Source: Actinomycetes bacterium (GTDB lineage: Bacteria > Actinomycetota > Actinomycetes > Actinomycetales > Cellulomonadaceae). Taken from it: a stretch of DNA of 12,447 nucleotides. The notes under the pieces are model-generated. The model saw nothing but the letters and a program-made list of their open reading frames with translations. It was not told where the DNA came from and searched no databases. The position numbers were made by a program, and so were the translations under genes. The DNA lies in NCBI GenBank assembly GCA_023438885.1, contig JAEXPS010000149.1, positions 1 to 12,447 of the forward strand. Direction: 5' to 3'. Below, one piece after another: positions 1-6,376 of this stretch (the first letter of the stretch is position 1; each line of letters starts with the position of its first letter).

Positions 1-1
1 G

Positions 2-307
2 GGGGGCGCGGGGCCCGGCGACCCGCGCCTGCCGCACGTGCTGACGTTCAGCTGCCTGTTCGTCGACGGCGAGGCGCTGGTCACCGCGCTCGACGAGGCG
101 GGGTTCGCCGTCGGGTCGGGGTCCGCCTGCACGTCGAGCGCGCTCGAGCCGAGTCACGTGCTGGCCGCGATGGGCGTGCTGACGCATGGCAACGTGCGCC
201 TCGCCCTGCCGCGCGGCACGCTCCGGCAGGACGTCGACCGCTTCGCGGACACGCTCCCCGGCGTCGTGGCGAAGGTCCGGGCCACCCTCGGAACGGCCGG
301 ACTGTGA
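2..307 (+). CDS. Cysteine desulfurase, C-terminal part (5' end outside window)
   Basis: This is the last ~100 residues of a PLP-dependent class V aminotransferase-fold cysteine desulfurase (IscS/NifS type), which converts L-cysteine to alanine and passes the sulfur on as an enzyme persulfide. The diagnostic piece is the active-site loop SGSACTSSALEPSHVL; its Cys (bases 128-130) is the persulfide-forming residue. It is followed by the typical THGNVRLALPRGT segment that closes the small domain. The PLP-binding lysine and the N-terminal half lie upstream of the window, so IscS and SufS-like types cannot be separated with certainty; the loop resembles the IscS/NifS group. The frame is open to the window edge, but the first ~8 residues (GGAGPGDP) look unlike the family and may be poor sequence. 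The stop TGA overlaps the GTG of the next gene (GTGA), implying translational coupling to a sulfur acceptor. Confidence 0.93.
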   Translation, partial: GGAGPGDPRLPHVLTFSCLFVDGEALVTALDEAGFAVGSGSACTSSALEPSHVLAAMGVLTHGNVRLALPRGTLRQDVDRFADTLPGVVAKVRATLGTAGL

Positions 308-621
308 CCCGCGAACCCGGCAGTTCGCGCCCACCCCGGCAGTCGCAGCTGCCGGGCTCGACAGGAAGTGCCGGGGTCGGCGAGGGCGTGGTGGTCGTGG
401 ATGCGCGCGGGCTGCTGTGCCCGGCGCCCGTCATCGCACTGGCCCGGGCAGCCCGGCAGCTGCCGGAGGGCGCCCGGGTCCGTGTGCTGGCCACCGACCC
501 GGCGGCGGCGGTGGACGTCCCCGCCTGGGCCCGGATGCGCGGTCACACGGTCGCGGACAACAGAAACGACGGCGAGCTGCTGGAGCTCACCGTCGTCCTG
601 GGACCGCAGAAGGTCAGCTGA
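304..621 (+). CDS. TusA-family sulfurtransferase (sulfur carrier)
   Basis: A small soluble sulfur carrier of the TusA/SirA/YeeD family, which takes persulfide sulfur from a cysteine desulfurase and relays it, for example to tRNA thiolation or cofactor synthesis. The fold starts at about residue 29 (VVVDARGLLCPAP). The conserved CPxP motif is CPAP at residues 39-42, with Cys39 as the expected sulfur carrier. The family segment TDPAAAVDVPAWARMRGH follows at residues 64-81. At 105 residues it is longer than the usual 75-85 because of a ~28-residue Ser/Pro/Gly-rich N-terminus. The GTG at 304 overlaps the desulfurase stop by 4 bases, which supports it, but GTG codons at 388, 391 or 397, just after GGCGAGGGC, would give a family-sized protein, so the start is unsure. 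The adjacent desulfurase is the obvious donor; the final acceptor cannot be read from the sequence. Confidence 0.9.
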   Translation: MTREPGSSRPPRQSQLPGSTGSAGVGEGVVVVDARGLLCPAPVIALARAARQLPEGARVRVLATDPAAAVDVPAWARMRGHTVADNRNDGELLELTVVLGPQKVS

Positions 622-964
622 ACGAGCCCCCGCACGCGCAGGACGAGCCGGCGTTCGGGTTGTCGATCGTGAAGCCCTGCTTCTCGATGGTGTCGGCGAA
701 GTCGATGGTCGCGCCCTCGAGGTACGGAACCGACATCCGGTCCACGACGACCTCCACGCCACCGAAGTCGCGGGTCGCGTCGCCCTCGAGCACACGCTCG
801 TCGAAGTACAGCTGGTAGATCAGGCCGGAACAGCCGCCAGGCTGGACGGCGACGCGCAGCCGCAGGTCGTCGCGGCCCTCCTGCTCCAGCAGGCTGCGGA
901 CCTTGTCCGCCGCCACGTCGGTAAGGATCACGCCGTGGGTGGCGGTCTCGATGGCCTCGCTCAT
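614..964 (-). CDS. erpA: Iron-sulfur cluster insertion protein ErpA (HesB/IscA family)
   Basis: An A-type Fe-S carrier of 116 residues, the usual family length, which accepts [2Fe-2S]/[4Fe-4S] clusters and delivers them to apo-enzymes in the cytosol. The three ligand cysteines are all present: Cys45 in QPGGCSGLIY, and Cys109 and Cys111 in SSCACGGSF at the C-terminus. The ATG at 964 is preceded by GGGAG with a 5-base spacer (bases 965-974), the best ribosome site on this stretch; the ATG five codons upstream lacks one. The gene is convergent with the TusA gene and the two overlap by 8 bases. It faces a cysteine desulfurase and a sulfur carrier and lies near nadA, whose product needs a [4Fe-4S] cluster. 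The same strand stays open far upstream, but that is a GC-rich artefact. Confidence 0.95.
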   Translation of the reverse strand: MSEAIETATHGVILTDVAADKVRSLLEQEGRDDLRLRVAVQPGGCSGLIYQLYFDERVLEGDATRDFGGVEVVVDRMSVPYLEGATIDFADTIEKQGFTIDNPNAGSSCACGGSFS

Positions 965-1034
965 GTCTTCTCCCATGCGGTGTCGCGAACCGTCCACCAG
1001 CGCAACCGACGCGCGGACACGCTTGTTCCCCGTC

Positions 1035-1040
1035 AGGGTA
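1035..1040 (-). promoter_or_regulatory. Candidate -10 box for erpA
   Basis: On the minus strand this reads TACCCT, matching the actinobacterial TANNNT -10 pattern, in the 131-base gap between glycerate kinase and erpA. It would start transcription near 1028, giving a leader of about 65 bases that contains the GGGAG ribosome site. No good -35 box is visible. Confidence 0.4.
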
Positions 1041-1085
1041 CGTCGTGTGCGGTGCGGATCGCGAAGCGCGCCGGTCGCACCGCCC

Positions 1086-1111
1086 GTCGCCTGCCTCAAC
1101 GAGGCGGCGAC
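1086..1111 (-). terminator. Strong hairpin over the glycerate kinase stop codon
   Basis: GTCGCC and GCCTC (1086-1091 and 1093-1097, with T1092 bulged) pair with GAGGC and GGCGAC (1101-1111) around a 3-base loop: 11 pairs, nearly all G-C. It contains the glycerate kinase stop (1096-1098). No U-run follows, so it would be a terminator of the U-less type proposed for high-GC actinobacteria, or an mRNA 3'-end stabiliser. It sits between glycerate kinase and the predicted erpA promoter, where termination would be expected. Confidence 0.4.
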
Positions 1112-2262
1112 CAGGTGCGGGCGACGGCGGCGGCGCGGCGCTCCAGCGTTCCCGCCGGGTCGGCGAGAGCGGCCTCCACCTGCTCCGGCGTCGACGACAC
1201 CGCGTACGCCGCCGAGATCCCCGCCGCCGCCTGCTCCCGCCGCCCGACGAGCACCTCGCCGGCGATCACCACCGTCGGGATCCCGTGCGTCAGCGCTCGC
1301 TCCGCCACCTCGGCGACCACAGTGCCGTGCAGGGACTGCCAGTCGAAGCGGCCCTCGCCGGTGACGACGACGTCGGCGCCGGCCAGCCGCTCGTCCAGAC
1401 CCACGGCGCCGGCCACCAGAGCGGCGCCGGGCAGCAGCCGCGCACCGAGGACGGCGAGTCCGAACCCGGTACCCCCGGCGGCACCCGCACCGGGCAGCAG
1501 GGCCAGTCGGTCGCTCACCGGCCGGCCCGTCAGGAGGTCGGGACGCCCGCCCTGGCCCACTGCGGCGACCGCGAGGCGCGCGGCGTGCGCCAGCGCCCGT
1601 TCGAGGAACTGCGCCTGCTCGGGGGTCGCCCCCTTCTGTGCCGCGAAGCCGCCGCTGGCGCCCTGCAGCCCGAGCAACGGGGCGTCGACGTCGCACGCGA
1701 CGACGAGCTCGACATCCTCCCATTCCGCGCGCAGCTCGGTGAGGCCGGCGAAGTCGGCCGCCGTCGCCTCCAGCAAGCCACCCCCGCCACCGGCCAACGG
1801 GCCGGCCTCGTCCGCCCTGCCCAGGGCCGCGAGCATGCCCATCCCGGCATCGTTGGTGGCCGCGCCGCCAAGGCCCACCACCACCCGCCTCGCTCCCGTC
1901 TCGCGGGCCGCCAGCAGCAGGTCGCCGAGTCCGGCCGACGAGGTCCGGGACGGGTCGCGGCGGTCGGGTGGAACGAGCGCCAGGCCCAGCGCCTGCGCCG
2001 ACTCGACGTAGGCCACGCCGCCGTGCAGCAGCACCGTTGCCGGCACGGGCTCGCCCCACGGCCCTCTGGCCACCACCGGAATGAGCCGGCCCCCCAGCAC
2101 CGCGTGCAGCGTGGCGACGAAACCGGGACCGCCGTCGGTCAGCGGAACCTGCGTCACGTCGTCGTGCGGTGCACCCGCCCGCCACCCCGCGGCCAGAGCG
2201 GCGGCGGCTTCCTGAGGCGACAGCAGGCCACCGAACCCGTCCGGGGCGAGAACCACGCGCAT
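1096..2262 (-). CDS. Glycerate kinase family protein (divergent)
   Basis: A 388-residue protein of the type-1 glycerate kinase family, which phosphorylates D-glycerate with ATP. Family landmarks run in order: MRVVLAPDGF at the N-terminus, TDGGPGF (42-48), VVGLGGAATNDAGMGML (128-144), VACDVDAPLLG (188-198), AAQKGAT (207-213), TGEGRFD (301-307) and a C-terminal ARTW. Length is normal. Several usually conserved positions differ: the N-terminal APDK/SFxG reads APDGFGG, and the GKVP-like stretch after TGEG reads HGTVV (312-316), so two familiar lysines are missing. It may be an actinobacterial subfamily with another substrate, or weakened. The ATG at 2262 gives the canonical N-terminus; a GTG at 2280 would add six residues. 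It is divergent from nadA with 40 bases between them. Catalytic assignment comes from family similarity only. Confidence 0.88.
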   Translation of the reverse strand: MRVVLAPDGFGGLLSPQEAAAALAAGWRAGAPHDDVTQVPLTDGGPGFVATLHAVLGGRLIPVVARGPWGEPVPATVLLHGGVAYVESAQALGLALVPPDRRDPSRTSSAGLGDLLLAARETGARRVVVGLGGAATNDAGMGMLAALGRADEAGPLAGGGGGLLEATAADFAGLTELRAEWEDVELVVACDVDAPLLGLQGASGGFAAQKGATPEQAQFLERALAHAARLAVAAVGQGGRPDLLTGRPVSDRLALLPGAGAAGGTGFGLAVLGARLLPGAALVAGAVGLDERLAGADVVVTGEGRFDWQSLHGTVVAEVAERALTHGIPTVVIAGEVLVGRREQAAAGISAAYAVSSTPEQVEAALADPAGTLERRAAAVARTWSPPR

Positions 2263-2290
2263 GGGCGCAGATCGTCCCACGCCCTGTGCG

Positions 2291-2305
2291 AGGATCGGCT
2301 CCGTG
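2291..2305 (+). promoter_or_regulatory. Ribosome site that sets the nadA start
   Basis: AGGA at 2291-2294 lies 8 bases before GTG 2303. This favours 2303 over the ATG at 2261, which overlaps the divergent gene's start and has no such site. GAGGAT (2289-2294) also resembles a -10 box, so a leaderless transcript cannot be excluded. Confidence 0.5.
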
Positions 2306-3502
2306 ACAGCCTCGTTCGTCGAGCCCGCCCCCTCGGCCCTGCTGCTGCTCGGCCGTGGCCTGGACCTGCGCTCGGAGCGCGGGGTCGAGTGCGCCGGCGC
2401 CCTGCCTCCCGCGAGCGACCCGGACCTGGCCGAGCGAGCCCGCGCGGCGCGCGCCGCCCTGGGCGAGCGGGCGTTCGTGCTCGGCCACCACTACCAGCGC
2501 GACGAGGTCATCGCGTTCGCCGACGTCACCGGCGACTCCTTCAAGCTCGCGCGCGAGGCCGCCGCGCGGCCGGACGCCGAGTTCATCGTCTTCTGCGGCG
2601 TGCACTTCATGGCCGAGTCGGCGGACATCCTCACCGCCGACCACCAGCAGGTGGTGCTGCCCGACCTGGCGGCGGGCTGCTCGATGGCGGACATGGCGGC
2701 GATCGACCAGGTCGAGGACGCCTGGGACGTGCTGGGCGAGGCGGGCGTCGCGGACGACACCGTCCCCGTGACGTACATGAACTCGACCGCGGCGATCAAG
2801 GCGTTCACCGGCCGTCACGGCGGCACGGTCTGCACCTCGTCGAACGCGCAGGTGGCACTGCGCTGGGCCTTCGACCGGGCAGGCAGCGGTCGGCGCGCAG
2901 CCGCCGGTCACAGCAAGGTGCTGTTCTTGCCCGATCAGCACCTGGGCCGCAACACCGCGGTGCTCGAGCTCGGCATGTCGCCGGCCGACTGCGTGGTCTA
3001 CGACCCGCGCAAGCCCGGCGGCGGCCTCACCCCTGCGCAGCTGCGCGACGCGCGGATGATCCTGTGGCGCGGGCACTGCTCGGTGCACGGCCGGTTCACG
3101 GCGCAGAACGTGGCCGACGTGCGGGCCGCCGACCCTGACGTCACGGTGATCGTGCACCCCGAGTGCACGCACGAGGTGGTGACAGCTGCCGATCTGGTCG
3201 GCTCCACCGAGCGGATCGTCAAGGCCCTCGACGAGGCGCCGGCCGGCTCGCACTGGGCCATCGGTACCGAGCTGAACCTGGTGCGCCGGCTGGCCGGGAT
3301 GCACCCGGACAAGCAGATCCACTACCTCGACTCGACCGTCTGCTTCTGCTCGACGATGAACCGCATCGACCTGCCGCACCTCACCTGGGCGATGGAGTCT
3401 CTCGCCGCGGACCGGGTGGTCAACCGGATCGTGGTCGACCCCGACGACGCGCACTGGGCGCGCGTCGCCCTGGACCAGATGCTGGCCTTGCCGGGCTACT
3501 GA
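2303..3502 (+). CDS. nadA: Quinolinate synthase NadA
   Basis: Quinolinate synthase condenses iminoaspartate with dihydroxyacetone phosphate to form quinolinate, the NAD precursor, using an oxygen-sensitive [4Fe-4S] cluster. The three pseudo-repeat domains are intact. Likely cluster cysteines are Cys98 (FCGVHFM), Cys177 (VCTSSNA) and one of Cys347/Cys349 (TVCFCSTMNRI). Substrate motifs are GHHYQRDEV (61-69), TYMNST (157-162), LPDQHLGRN (209-217), HPECTHEV (285-292) and GTELNLV. The 399-residue length is in the longer actinobacterial class (E. coli has 347). The GTG start follows AGGA by 8 bases. Unlike the nadABC operons of mycobacteria, no nadB or nadC follows; a DJ-1/PfpI gene comes one base after the stop. 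The ErpA and cysteine desulfurase genes nearby could supply its cluster. Confidence 0.96.
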   Translation: MTASFVEPAPSALLLLGRGLDLRSERGVECAGALPPASDPDLAERARAARAALGERAFVLGHHYQRDEVIAFADVTGDSFKLAREAAARPDAEFIVFCGVHFMAESADILTADHQQVVLPDLAAGCSMADMAAIDQVEDAWDVLGEAGVADDTVPVTYMNSTAAIKAFTGRHGGTVCTSSNAQVALRWAFDRAGSGRRAAAGHSKVLFLPDQHLGRNTAVLELGMSPADCVVYDPRKPGGGLTPAQLRDARMILWRGHCSVHGRFTAQNVADVRAADPDVTVIVHPECTHEVVTAADLVGSTERIVKALDEAPAGSHWAIGTELNLVRRLAGMHPDKQIHYLDSTVCFCSTMNRIDLPHLTWAMESLAADRVVNRIVVDPDDAHWARVALDQMLALPGY

Positions 3503-3503
3503 G

Positions 3504-4106
3504 GTGGGAACCGACCGGCCGCTGCGCATCGGGCTGTTCGTCTTCGACGACGCCGAGGAGCTCGACATCGTCGGGCCGTGGGAGGTCCTCGCCTCCTGGG
3601 CGGAGCACTCCGAGCTGCGTCCGCAGGTGCTGACGTTCTCCGCCGACGGTGCCGGGGTGCGGTGCGCCAAGGGCCTGTCACTGGTGCCGGACCTCGCCGC
3701 CGGCGACGTCGGGCCGCTGCACGTGCTGGTCTACCCCGGAGGCCGCGGTACGCGCCGGCTGGCGGTGGACGCCGCGCACCTCGCCTGGGTGCGCCAGATG
3801 CGCTCGCAGACCCCCGTCCTGGCCTCCGTCTGCACCGGCGCGCTCGTGTTCGCCGCCGCCGGCCTGCTCGCCGGCCGTCCAGCGACCACCCACTGGAGGA
3901 CGTTCGACGAGCTCGTGGGCCTCGAGCCGAGCGTGCTGGCGGACACCGAGGCCCGGTTCGTCGACGACGGCGACACCATCACCTCCGCCGGCGTCTCCGC
4001 GGGGATCGACATGGCGTTGCACCTCGTGGCCCGGCTCGAGTCGCCGGAGGCGGCCTGGCACGTGCGCCGCGGCATCCAGTACGAGGGGCCGGAGCCGCCC
4101 GCCTAG
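3504..4106 (+). CDS. DJ-1/PfpI family protein (isonitrile hydratase-like)
   Basis: A 200-residue stand-alone domain of the DJ-1/PfpI superfamily (class I glutamine amidotransferase-like fold). Visible features are the first strand and acidic turn LRIGLFVFDDAEELDIVGPWEVL (residues 7-29, key residues Glu18/Glu19 and Asp21), the strand VLVYPGG (74-80), and the nucleophile elbow ASVCTGA with Cys110. TTHWRTFDEL (128-137) and the late SAGVSAGIDMALHL segment match the isonitrile hydratase/ThiJ subgroup and the N-terminal domain of GATase1-like AraC regulators. No DNA-binding domain is attached, so it is not such a regulator. The GTG start lies one base after the nadA stop with no separate ribosome site, so it is probably translated by coupling from nadA. 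Substrate unknown; a small-molecule hydratase or carbonyl/glyoxalase-type repair role is possible. Confidence 0.88.
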   Translation: MGTDRPLRIGLFVFDDAEELDIVGPWEVLASWAEHSELRPQVLTFSADGAGVRCAKGLSLVPDLAAGDVGPLHVLVYPGGRGTRRLAVDAAHLAWVRQMRSQTPVLASVCTGALVFAAAGLLAGRPATTHWRTFDELVGLEPSVLADTEARFVDDGDTITSAGVSAGIDMALHLVARLESPEAAWHVRRGIQYEGPEPPA

Positions 4107-4123
4107 CACCCGTCGCGCCCGGA

Positions 4124-4129
4124 TACCCT
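4124..4129 (+). promoter_or_regulatory. Candidate -10 box giving a leaderless mRNA (DUF3043 gene)
   Basis: TACCCT lies 6 bases before the GTG at 4136, so transcription would start on or next to the start codon. No ribosome site is visible before the GTG. The spacing equals that at pepA (6767-6772). No clear -35 box. Confidence 0.5.
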
Positions 4130-4135
4130 TGACGG

Positions 4136-4726
4136 GTGATCGGACGCAGCAAGGAGCCCGCCCCCACCGCACCCGAGGCCGAGCAGCCGGCGGGGGGCAA
4201 GGGACGCCCCACGCCCAAGCGCAAGGAGGCCGAGGCGGCCAACCGCCGTCCGCTGGTGGTCGACGACCGCAAGGCCGCGGCGAAGGCGGCCCGGGAGAAG
4301 GCCCGCGTGCAGCGCGAGCTCGAGTACCGGGCGATGCAGTCGGGCGACGAGCGCCACATGCCGGCGCGCGACGCCGGCCCGGTCAAGCGCTTCGTGCGCG
4401 ACTACGTCGACTCCCGGTTCAACCTCGGGGCGTACTTCCTCCCGGTCGCGGTCGGGTTCCTGCTCGTCTCGTTCGCCGCGACGTTCCTGGAGCCCATGGT
4501 GTTCTTCGCCCTGACGGGCGTGCTGTACCTGTACGTGCTCGCGGTGATCGTCGACAGCGTCGTCCTGTGGCGCGGCCTCAAGAAGGCGCTGCGGGCGAAC
4601 TTCGGGCCTGGGCGCGAGCGCGGCAACCTGCTCTACGGCGTGCTGCGCGCCACCCAGCTGCCGCGCACCCGGATGCCGAAGCCGCAGGTCAAGCGCGGCG
4701 GCGCGCCGGTCAAGCCGAAGGCGTGA
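4136..4726 (+). CDS. DUF3043 domain membrane protein
   Basis: A 196-residue protein of the actinobacterial DUF3043 family, function unknown. The N-terminal ~95 residues are charged and probably cytoplasmic, with the family signature GKGRPTPKRKEAEAANRRPL (21-40) and a Lys/Arg/Ala-rich, potentially helical stretch (45-63). RFVRDYVDSRFNLGAYFLP (85-103) leads into two predicted membrane helices at about 100-118 and 122-144. A basic tail follows, with RGNLLYGVLRATQLPR at 162-177. The GTG start is inferred from the N-terminus and from a -10 box 6 bases upstream, which suggests a leaderless message. The 3' end overlaps the convergent 71-residue gene by 17 bases. The two-helix hairpin with a basic head looks like a membrane-anchored adaptor, but no activity can be assigned. 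Confidence 0.88.
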   Translation: MIGRSKEPAPTAPEAEQPAGGKGRPTPKRKEAEAANRRPLVVDDRKAAAKAAREKARVQRELEYRAMQSGDERHMPARDAGPVKRFVRDYVDSRFNLGAYFLPVAVGFLLVSFAATFLEPMVFFALTGVLYLYVLAVIVDSVVLWRGLKKALRANFGPGRERGNLLYGVLRATQLPRTRMPKPQVKRGGAPVKPKA

Positions 4727-4925
4727 GCGGGATCGCGATCGCGGGGGGCACGGCGATGCCCTCGTGGAGCAGGGTGGCCGTGGCCACCCGCTGGGCCGCC
4801 AGCGCGCGCCAGTGCGTGCCGAGCCACTCCTCCGCGTCGTAGCGGGCGTCGAACACCGGGCTGCCAGGGCGCTCGAGCACCCCGCCGGCCGCTTCGGCGA
4901 ACCGCCACTCCCAGCGCGCCTTCAT
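4710..4925 (-). CDS. Small conserved hypothetical protein (71 residues) downstream of pyrD
   Basis: I do not know a function for this small protein. Its ATG overlaps the pyrD stop (ATGA, 4-base overlap), the classic arrangement for translational coupling, which is the main evidence that it is real. It is acidic to neutral, aromatic-rich at the start (ARWEWRF), with a central SPVFDARYDAEEWLGTHWRAL (residues 22-42) and no membrane helix or signal peptide. The DAEEWLGxxWR pattern resembles small hypothetical proteins I recall from Micrococcales genomes, often annotated without function. It is the last gene of the four-gene minus-strand operon and overlaps the DUF3043 gene by 17 bases tail to tail. 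A role linked to pyrD is only suggested by position. Confidence 0.75.
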   Translation of the reverse strand: MKARWEWRFAEAAGGVLERPGSPVFDARYDAEEWLGTHWRALAAQRVATATLLHEGIAVPPAIAIPLTPSA

Positions 4926-5968
4926 GCGCGGCGTACCCGGCGCTCCTCGATCGCCAGCTCGCGGGTGACCCGGCGCGCGAAGAAGGGTCCCTCGTAGATC
5001 AGGCCGGTGTACGCCTGGACCAGCGTGGCCCCGACGGCCAGGTACTCGCGCGCGTCGGCGCCCGTCGAGATGCCGCCGACGCCGATGATCACCGCCTCGG
5101 GGCCCAACCGGTCGCGCAGCCTGGCGACGACGTCCAGCCCGCGCTGCAGCAGCGGAGGGCCGGACAGACCGCCCGGTCCCTCGTCGTGCGCGATCGTCGT
5201 GTTCACCGCGACCACGCCGTCGAGCCCCATCTCGGCCACGAGCTCGGCGACGGCGTCGACGTCCTCGTCCGAGAGGTCGGGAGCGATCTTCACGAGCAGG
5301 GGCACCACCTCACCGCCGGCCTGGGCGGTCGCCTGGTCGGCGGCCACCCGCACCGCCTCGAGCACCGGCCGCAGGGCTTCGACCGCCTGCAGGTCGCGCA
5401 GACCCGGGGTGTTGGGCGAGGAGACGTTGACCACCAGGTAGTCGGCGTACGGTGCGAGGAGCCGGGCGCTCGTGGCGTAGTCGTCGGCCGCGTGCTCGAG
5501 CGTGGTGACGCGGGACTTGCCGATGTTCACGCCCACCACGGCCGCCCTGCCGCGCGCCGACGAGCGCAGGCGACGGAGGGTCTTGGCCACCGCCTCGGCG
5601 CCGGCGTTGTTGAAGCCCATGCGGTTGCGCAGGGCCCGCTGCTCGACCAGCCGCCACAGCCGTGGCCGCTCGTTGCCGGGCTGCGCCAACGCGGTGACGG
5701 TGCCCACCTCGACGTAGCCGAAGCCCATCATCCGCATGCCCAGCACGCCGTGGGCGTCCTTGTCGAAACCGGCCGCCAGGCCGAGCCGGGACGGCCACTG
5801 CCGGCCCCAGAGCCGGAACCCGGCGTCCGCGGGCTCGCCGAGCACGCGGGCGATCACGTCGCGCAGCAGCGGCACCGCGGCGGCCGTACGGATCAGCGCG
5901 AACGTGCCGGCATGCGCCCGCTCGGGGTCGGTCCGGCGGAGCACCAGGTCGAAGAGCAGGCGGTACAC
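4922..5968 (-). CDS. pyrD: Quinone-dependent dihydroorotate dehydrogenase (class 2)
   Basis: Oxidises dihydroorotate to orotate, the fourth step of pyrimidine synthesis, passing electrons through FMN to membrane quinone. At 348 residues it has the class 2 length, including the N-terminal helical membrane-association region (about 1-45: MYRLLFDLVLRRTDPERAH). FMN and substrate motifs follow in order: AAGFDKDAHG (65-74), RMGFNNAGAEA (116-126), NVSSPNTPGLRDLQ (181-194) with Ser184 as the class 2 catalytic base, LLVKIAPDLSDEDV (224-237), NTTIAHDEGPGGLSG (256-270), and the phosphate-binding GVGGIS and LVQAYTGLIYEGP near the end. The start is GTG at 5968 behind TTGGGG, 9 bases after the upstream stop. 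It is third of four tightly packed minus-strand genes. All key residues seen are intact. Confidence 0.96.
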   Translation of the reverse strand: MYRLLFDLVLRRTDPERAHAGTFALIRTAAAVPLLRDVIARVLGEPADAGFRLWGRQWPSRLGLAAGFDKDAHGVLGMRMMGFGYVEVGTVTALAQPGNERPRLWRLVEQRALRNRMGFNNAGAEAVAKTLRRLRSSARGRAAVVGVNIGKSRVTTLEHAADDYATSARLLAPYADYLVVNVSSPNTPGLRDLQAVEALRPVLEAVRVAADQATAQAGGEVVPLLVKIAPDLSDEDVDAVAELVAEMGLDGVVAVNTTIAHDEGPGGLSGPPLLQRGLDVVARLRDRLGPEAVIIGVGGISTGADAREYLAVGATLVQAYTGLIYEGPFFARRVTRELAIEERRVRRA

Positions 5969-5977
5969 GGCCCCAAC

Positions 5978-6376
5978 CTACCGGGCGGGCTGTGGAGCGC
6001 CCCGTCCTGTCCGCCACAGCCAGGCGACGCCGAGGAACGGCAGCACCAGAGGCACGAACCCGTACCCGGCGCCGAACACGGACCACACCGTCGGGTGCCG
6101 GAAGGTCTCCGGAGCGACGAGCGACGCGACGCCCACCACCAGCACCCCGGCCAGCTCGATGAGCACCGCGACCCACGCGAGGCGGCGGCGGTCCGTCGCG
6201 AGCGCGAACGTCGCCACGACATAGACGAGTCCCGAGGCGAGCGACAGCAGGTAGGCGGCGGGGGCCTCGTCCAGCCTCGTGGTCACCTGGTACGCGCCGC
6301 GGGCGACCGCGGCCAGCGCGAGGATCCCGTAGACCAGGACCAGCGCACGGCCCGCCCCGGTGTTCGTCGGCCTCAT
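5978..6376 (-). CDS. Small four-helix membrane protein, function unknown
   Basis: A 132-residue integral membrane protein with about four predicted helices: residues 10-28, 42-60, 67-88 and 103-121. Basic loops (for example TDRRR at 61-65) fit an N-in, C-in topology. The N-terminus MRPTNTGAGRALVLVYGILAL and the TVWSVFGAGYGFVPLVLPFLG segment (96-116) look like a family of hypothetical proteins that I recall next to pyrD in actinobacteria, which is not a proof of homology. The ATG at 6376 overlaps the upstream gene's stop by 4 bases (ATGA), and pyrD starts 9 bases after its TAG, so all three are probably co-transcribed. No catalytic motif is visible. A link to quinone-dependent PyrD at the membrane is speculation from position. 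Confidence 0.82.
   Translation of the reverse strand: MRPTNTGAGRALVLVYGILALAAVARGAYQVTTRLDEAPAAYLLSLASGLVYVVATFALATDRRRLAWVAVLIELAGVLVVGVASLVAPETFRHPTVWSVFGAGYGFVPLVLPFLGVAWLWRTGRGAPQPAR

Noticed and set aside
1045..3138. Plus-strand open frame of about 697 codons across glycerate kinase and nadA
   Set aside because: It is antisense to one real gene and out of frame with another, with Arg/Pro-rich composition and no motif.
614..3670. Very long minus-strand open frame (about 1018 codons) ending in erpA
   Set aside because: Only the last 116 codons encode ErpA. The rest lies antisense to nadA or out of frame with glycerate kinase, and reads as Arg/Gly/Ala-rich low-complexity protein typical of GC-rich shadow frames.
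4731..4743. Palindromes GATCGCGATC and CGCGATCGCG near the end of the DUF3043 gene
   Set aside because: They lie within codons of the 71-residue gene, have no U-run, and such short GC palindromes are expected often in this composition.
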